Below are positions 61,324 to 64,000 of a stretch of DNA of 64,000 nt, one piece after another (the stretch's first letter is position 1; every line of letters begins with the position of its first letter). This stretch comes from Candidatus Omnitrophota bacterium (GTDB taxonomy: Bacteria > Omnitrophota > Gorgyraeia > 2-02-FULL-51-18). Position numbers and translations under genes: made by a program. Location of the stretch: positions 182,598-246,597 of the forward strand of contig JAJVIE010000003.1 of assembly GCA_022072175.1 (NCBI GenBank), in the 5' to 3' direction. Under the pieces are notes generated by a model. The model searched no databases. It was not told the origin of the DNA and saw only the letters and a list, made by a program, of their open reading frames with translations.

Positions 61324-63342
61324 TTGCCTACCGCTCCGCGGACGTCTTCGGCCCTCTCCAAGATCGCTCTCCTGGGCAACCCCAACGCGGGCAAGACCAC
61401 TCTTTTCAACACCCTGACGGGCCTGCGGCACAAGACCGCCAACTATCCGGGTGTCACCGTCGAGCGGCGCGAGGGAGCGCTCGATCTCGGCGGCGGCCGC
61501 AAGGTCCGTGTGTTCGATCTACCCGGATCCTACAGCCTCCTGGCCAAGTCTCCCGATGAGGAGGTCGTCCGGGCCCTTCTGGCCGGAGAGATGGGGGAGG
61601 CCGACAGGCCCGATCTGGGCGTGCTCGTCGTAGACGCATCCAATCTCGAGCGCAACCTGTATCTGGCCCTGCAGATCATCGACACCGGACTGCCCGTGGT
61701 CGTGGCGCTGAGCCTTTGGGACGTCGCCGCCGAGAAGGGGCGTTGTCCCGACATCCAGGAGCTCTCGAGCGAGTTGGGTGTGCCCTGCGTGCCCGTGATC
61801 GGTCATCGCGCTCGGGGGACCCGCGCCCTGGTCGAAGCGGTGCGGAGCAAGCTCGACGCGGTGAGCGCGGTTCCTGGGCCGCGTCCCGACCTCCGTGCGG
61901 CGGCGCTCGTCAGCCCCGAAGAGAGGTACGCGAGGATCGAAGCGATCATGCGCCGCGTCCATGCCGCCGCCTCCTCCGCGGGGGCGCGGCGGACGGTCTC
62001 TGATGAGATCGACCGGTGGGTGACCCACCCGGTGTGGGGATGGGTCTTCTTCGTGGCGGTGATGGCGCTGATCTTCCAGTCCATCTTTACCTGGGCCTCA
62101 CCGCTGATGGACCTCATCGAGTCGGGCATGATGGCCCTGTCGGAGACGTCGGGGGCACTGCTGCCGCCCGGACCTTTTCGCAGTCTGGTGTGCGACGGCA
62201 TCCTGCCGGGCGTCGGCAATGTCGTGATCTTCCTGCCCCAGATCCTGCTCCTGTTCTTTTTCATCACGTTCTTCGAGGATTTCGGATATCTGGCGCGGGC
62301 GGCTTTCGTGCTCGACCGCTTGATGCGCCGGGCGGGGCTCAATGGCAAGGCTTTCCTGCCGCTGTTGAGCTCCTTCGCCTGCGCGATCCCGGGTATCATG
62401 GCCACGCGCACCATCGCCGACCGCAAGGACCGGCTCGTCACCATCCTGGTCTCGCCGCTCATGAGCTGCAGCGCCAGACTGCCGGTGTACGCGCTCCTGA
62501 TCGGGGCCTTTGTGCCTCCGATACCCGTGCTGGGCCCGATGGACCTCAAGGGCGCCACACTGCTCGGCTTGTACCTGCTCAGCATCGGCGCGGGTCTGTG
62601 CGTCGCCGCCGTTCTTCGCCGGACGATGCTGTCCGGTCCCCGGTCACCCTTCGTGCTCGAACTGCCGCCTTATCGCCTCCCGCACCTGAAGACCATCCTG
62701 TCGTTGACGTGGGAAAGAGGGCAGGTGTTCCTGGCTAACGCCGGCAGTATCATCCTGGCCATCTCCGTGGTGCTGTGGTTCCTCGCCAGCCATCCCCAGG
62801 ACCCGGAGATCCGCGCCCGTCACGAGGTCCTGCGCGCTCAGGCGGCCGCGTCGATGGAGGCCGGGCCAGAGCTCGACGCCCGCCGAGACGAGATCGACCG
62901 CTCTCAGGCCGGCGAACAGTTGCGGCACAGCTATGCGGGACGTCTGGGGCGCTTGATCGAGCCTGTCATCCGGCCGCTGGGATTCGACTGGAAGATCGGC
63001 GTGGGGCTCGTGGCCTCATTCGCGGCGCGCGAGGTGATGGTGAGCACTCTTGCGGTCATCTACAATATCGAGGATGGCGGCAACGGGTCTTCCGATCTGG
63101 CTACGGCCCTTCGGGAGGAGACGGACCCGATCACGGGCCGGCCGGTCCACACCCCGCTGACCGCGCTGTCGCTGATGGTCTTCTTCGTGCTGGCCTGTCA
63201 ATGCATGTCCACGGTCGCGATCGTCCGCAGAGAGACCAATGGCTGGCGTTGGCCGATCTTCATGATCGTGTACATGACGGCGCTGGCGTGGACGGCGTCG
63301 TTCGTGGTGTTCCAGATCGGGCGGAGGATGGGATGGGGTTGA
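61324..63342 (+). CDS. feoB: Ferrous iron transporter FeoB
   Basis: 672 residues if TTG 61324 is the start (GAGG at 61313-61316, 7-nt spacing); ATG 61288 inside feoA is the alternative. G domain: G1 LLGNPNAGKTTLF, G3 DLPGSYSL. The G4 motif reads SLWD rather than NxxD. A GDI-like helical linker follows, then a membrane part with about ten helices. These include PLLSSFACAIPGIMATRT and LMSCSARLPVY, whose Cys are implicated in iron passage. It takes up Fe(II), with the G protein as regulator. Confidence 0.93.
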   Translation: MPTAPRTSSALSKIALLGNPNAGKTTLFNTLTGLRHKTANYPGVTVERREGALDLGGGRKVRVFDLPGSYSLLAKSPDEEVVRALLAGEMGEADRPDLGVLVVDASNLERNLYLALQIIDTGLPVVVALSLWDVAAEKGRCPDIQELSSELGVPCVPVIGHRARGTRALVEAVRSKLDAVSAVPGPRPDLRAAALVSPEERYARIEAIMRRVHAAASSAGARRTVSDEIDRWVTHPVWGWVFFVAVMALIFQSIFTWASPLMDLIESGMMALSETSGALLPPGPFRSLVCDGILPGVGNVVIFLPQILLLFFFITFFEDFGYLARAAFVLDRLMRRAGLNGKAFLPLLSSFACAIPGIMATRTIADRKDRLVTILVSPLMSCSARLPVYALLIGAFVPPIPVLGPMDLKGATLLGLYLLSIGAGLCVAAVLRRTMLSGPRSPFVLELPPYRLPHLKTILSLTWERGQVFLANAGSIILAISVVLWFLASHPQDPEIRARHEVLRAQAAASMEAGPELDARRDEIDRSQAGEQLRHSYAGRLGRLIEPVIRPLGFDWKIGVGLVASFAAREVMVSTLAVIYNIEDGGNGSSDLATALREETDPITGRPVHTPLTALSLMVFFVLACQCMSTVAIVRRETNGWRWPIFMIVYMTALAWTASFVVFQIGRRMGWG

Positions 63343-63509
63343 GCGGTGGGGCTCAAGAGGCGCTGGTCGCCGTCTTGGCCGCGCTGGCCGCGGGCTATCT
63401 CGTGGTCCGGCGTCTGCGCCGGCGCAAGTCCTGCTGTGGCGCGGACGGAAAGTGCCCGGCGCTTCGGGGCTCTTCCGGTCAAGCGCCCGTAAAACGCGCG
63501 GATAAGTGA
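63333..63509 (+). CDS. FeoB-associated Cys-rich membrane protein
   Basis: 58 residues. One N-terminal TM helix (ALVAVLAALAAGYLVV), a basic patch RRLRRRK, then CCGADGKCPAL. This layout (short TM plus Cys cluster) is typical of the small proteins encoded after feoB. GGAGG (63323-63327) precedes ATG 63333, which overlaps the feoB 3' end by 10 nt. Too short to be picked up by length-based calls. Confidence 0.8.
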   Translation: MGLSGGAQEALVAVLAALAAGYLVVRRLRRRKSCCGADGKCPALRGSSGQAPVKRADK

Positions 63510-63612
63510 CTGGGGTCACTTGACGGGCCGTGGTGCTGATGTCATCATGAGTGCTATTCCGCGTCAGTTGGCGGATCTGATCGATTCATGCTCGGGCTAC
63601 TGGAAAGGATCG

Positions 63613-64000
63613 ATGCACCACATCCTGAACAATCGCGGTCGACTCTGTCTGATCGTTCTCGTGTGTTCGCTGATGAGCGTTCCGGCTACGGCCGACGAGC
63701 AGGCCCGGGCCGACAAGCCCGCCGCGGCCGGCAAGTATCCCGCCTTCGGCCTGACCGAGCCTCAGGCCACGCTCAAGCACGGGGCCAAGGTCTACGAGAC
63801 CTATTGCGCCGGATGTCACGGCCCCAAGGGGGACGGTCAGGGTCCCGCGGCGCGCTTCCTCGATCCCAAGCCGCGTGACTTCAGGACGGGCCAGTTCCGA
63901 TTCAGTTCCCGACCATCCGGCGAGCTGCCGACGGACGAGGATCTGATGCGCACCATTAAGGAAGGACTGCATGGGACTTCCATGCCCGCCTGGAACCTCC
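63613..64000 (+). CDS. Exported c-type cytochrome (3' end outside window)
   Basis: The frame is open to the right edge, 129 codons visible. A signal peptide (basic MHHILNNRGR, core LCLIVLVCSLMSVPA, then TADE) is followed by TYCAGCHGPKGDG, a CxxCH haem site near residue 65. GTSMPAWNL at the edge may provide the distal Met. Likely a monohaem periplasmic cytochrome c of the class I type. AAAGGA lies 3 nt from the ATG. Confidence 0.85.
   Translation, partial: MHHILNNRGRLCLIVLVCSLMSVPATADEQARADKPAAAGKYPAFGLTEPQATLKHGAKVYETYCAGCHGPKGDGQGPAARFLDPKPRDFRTGQFRFSSRPSGELPTDEDLMRTIKEGLHGTSMPAWNL

Overview
The window is a high-GC bacterial chromosome segment that looks like a diderm from the candidate phylum Omnitrophota (OP3) or a relative. 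This is an inference. It rests on an extremely long enzyme-mosaic gene, of the kind known from Omnitrophota, an LPS-heptose epimerase (hldD), and densely packed operons with 4-nt stop/start overlaps. No rRNA or tRNA is present, so the placement cannot be confirmed from the window. Respiratory complex I genes, a c-type cytochrome, a secreted catalase-peroxidase and a persulfide dioxygenase suggest a respiring organism that meets oxygen.

Region 1 (2-23971): the 3' part of one giant gene, at least 7,985 codons, still open at the left edge. It is a string of about 23 unrelated modules: Rossmann and CheR-like methyltransferases, HD and HD-GYP domains, a nucleotidylyltransferase plus membrane glycosyltransferase, polymerase-beta-like nucleotidyltransferases, a RecB-like nuclease fold, HEAT-like repeats, four kinase-like folds, an HprK-like P-loop and a histidine-kinase ATPase. 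Almost every module boundary carries the same pentapeptide, GARLA (23 copies, varied codons). This is the most striking protein-level signal in the window.

Region 2 (24043-33314): a perfect sigma70 promoter, a single-domain response regulator, then nuoA-B-C, a secreted TPR protein and nuoD-E-F-G-H-I. The membrane-arm genes nuoJ-N are not here.

Region 3 (33311-39432): small housekeeping and redox genes: STAS anti-sigma antagonist, DUF393, 2Fe-2S ferredoxin-like, DUF423, EVE, Rieske, a GH39-like glycosidase, hldD, an SDR and DUF420.

Region 4 (39433-43519): an AT-rich island between repeat-dense flanks. Cargo: a three-TM membrane protein, a reverse transcriptase with a long helical C-terminal region, and a translationally coupled protein with D...ExK...QxxxY motifs (RecB/Cas4-like nuclease fold). 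This is a good candidate for an RT-based defence system. The flanks hold G-quadruplex-prone heptad arrays, a hairpin family, and a roughly 79-bp inverted-repeat element bounded by GGACNNNGTCC palindromes. The element recurs in both orientations and again at 56063.

Region 5 (43467-56051): Fur/PerR-type regulator and exported KatG under a promoter with a 7-1-7-type operator in its spacer; then an A-type carrier, Rrf2 regulator, sufBCDSU and an Nfu-type scaffold behind an IscR-like box; then nadA (an Fe-S enzyme) and an S9 peptidase.

Region 6 (56212-64000): a TauE/SafE permease with an ETHE1-rhodanese fusion (sulfur detoxification), a small ORF, a ClC antiporter, metF, a cold-shock gene with a promoter-terminator leader, feoA-feoB with a Cys-rich companion, and the start of a c-type cytochrome gene.
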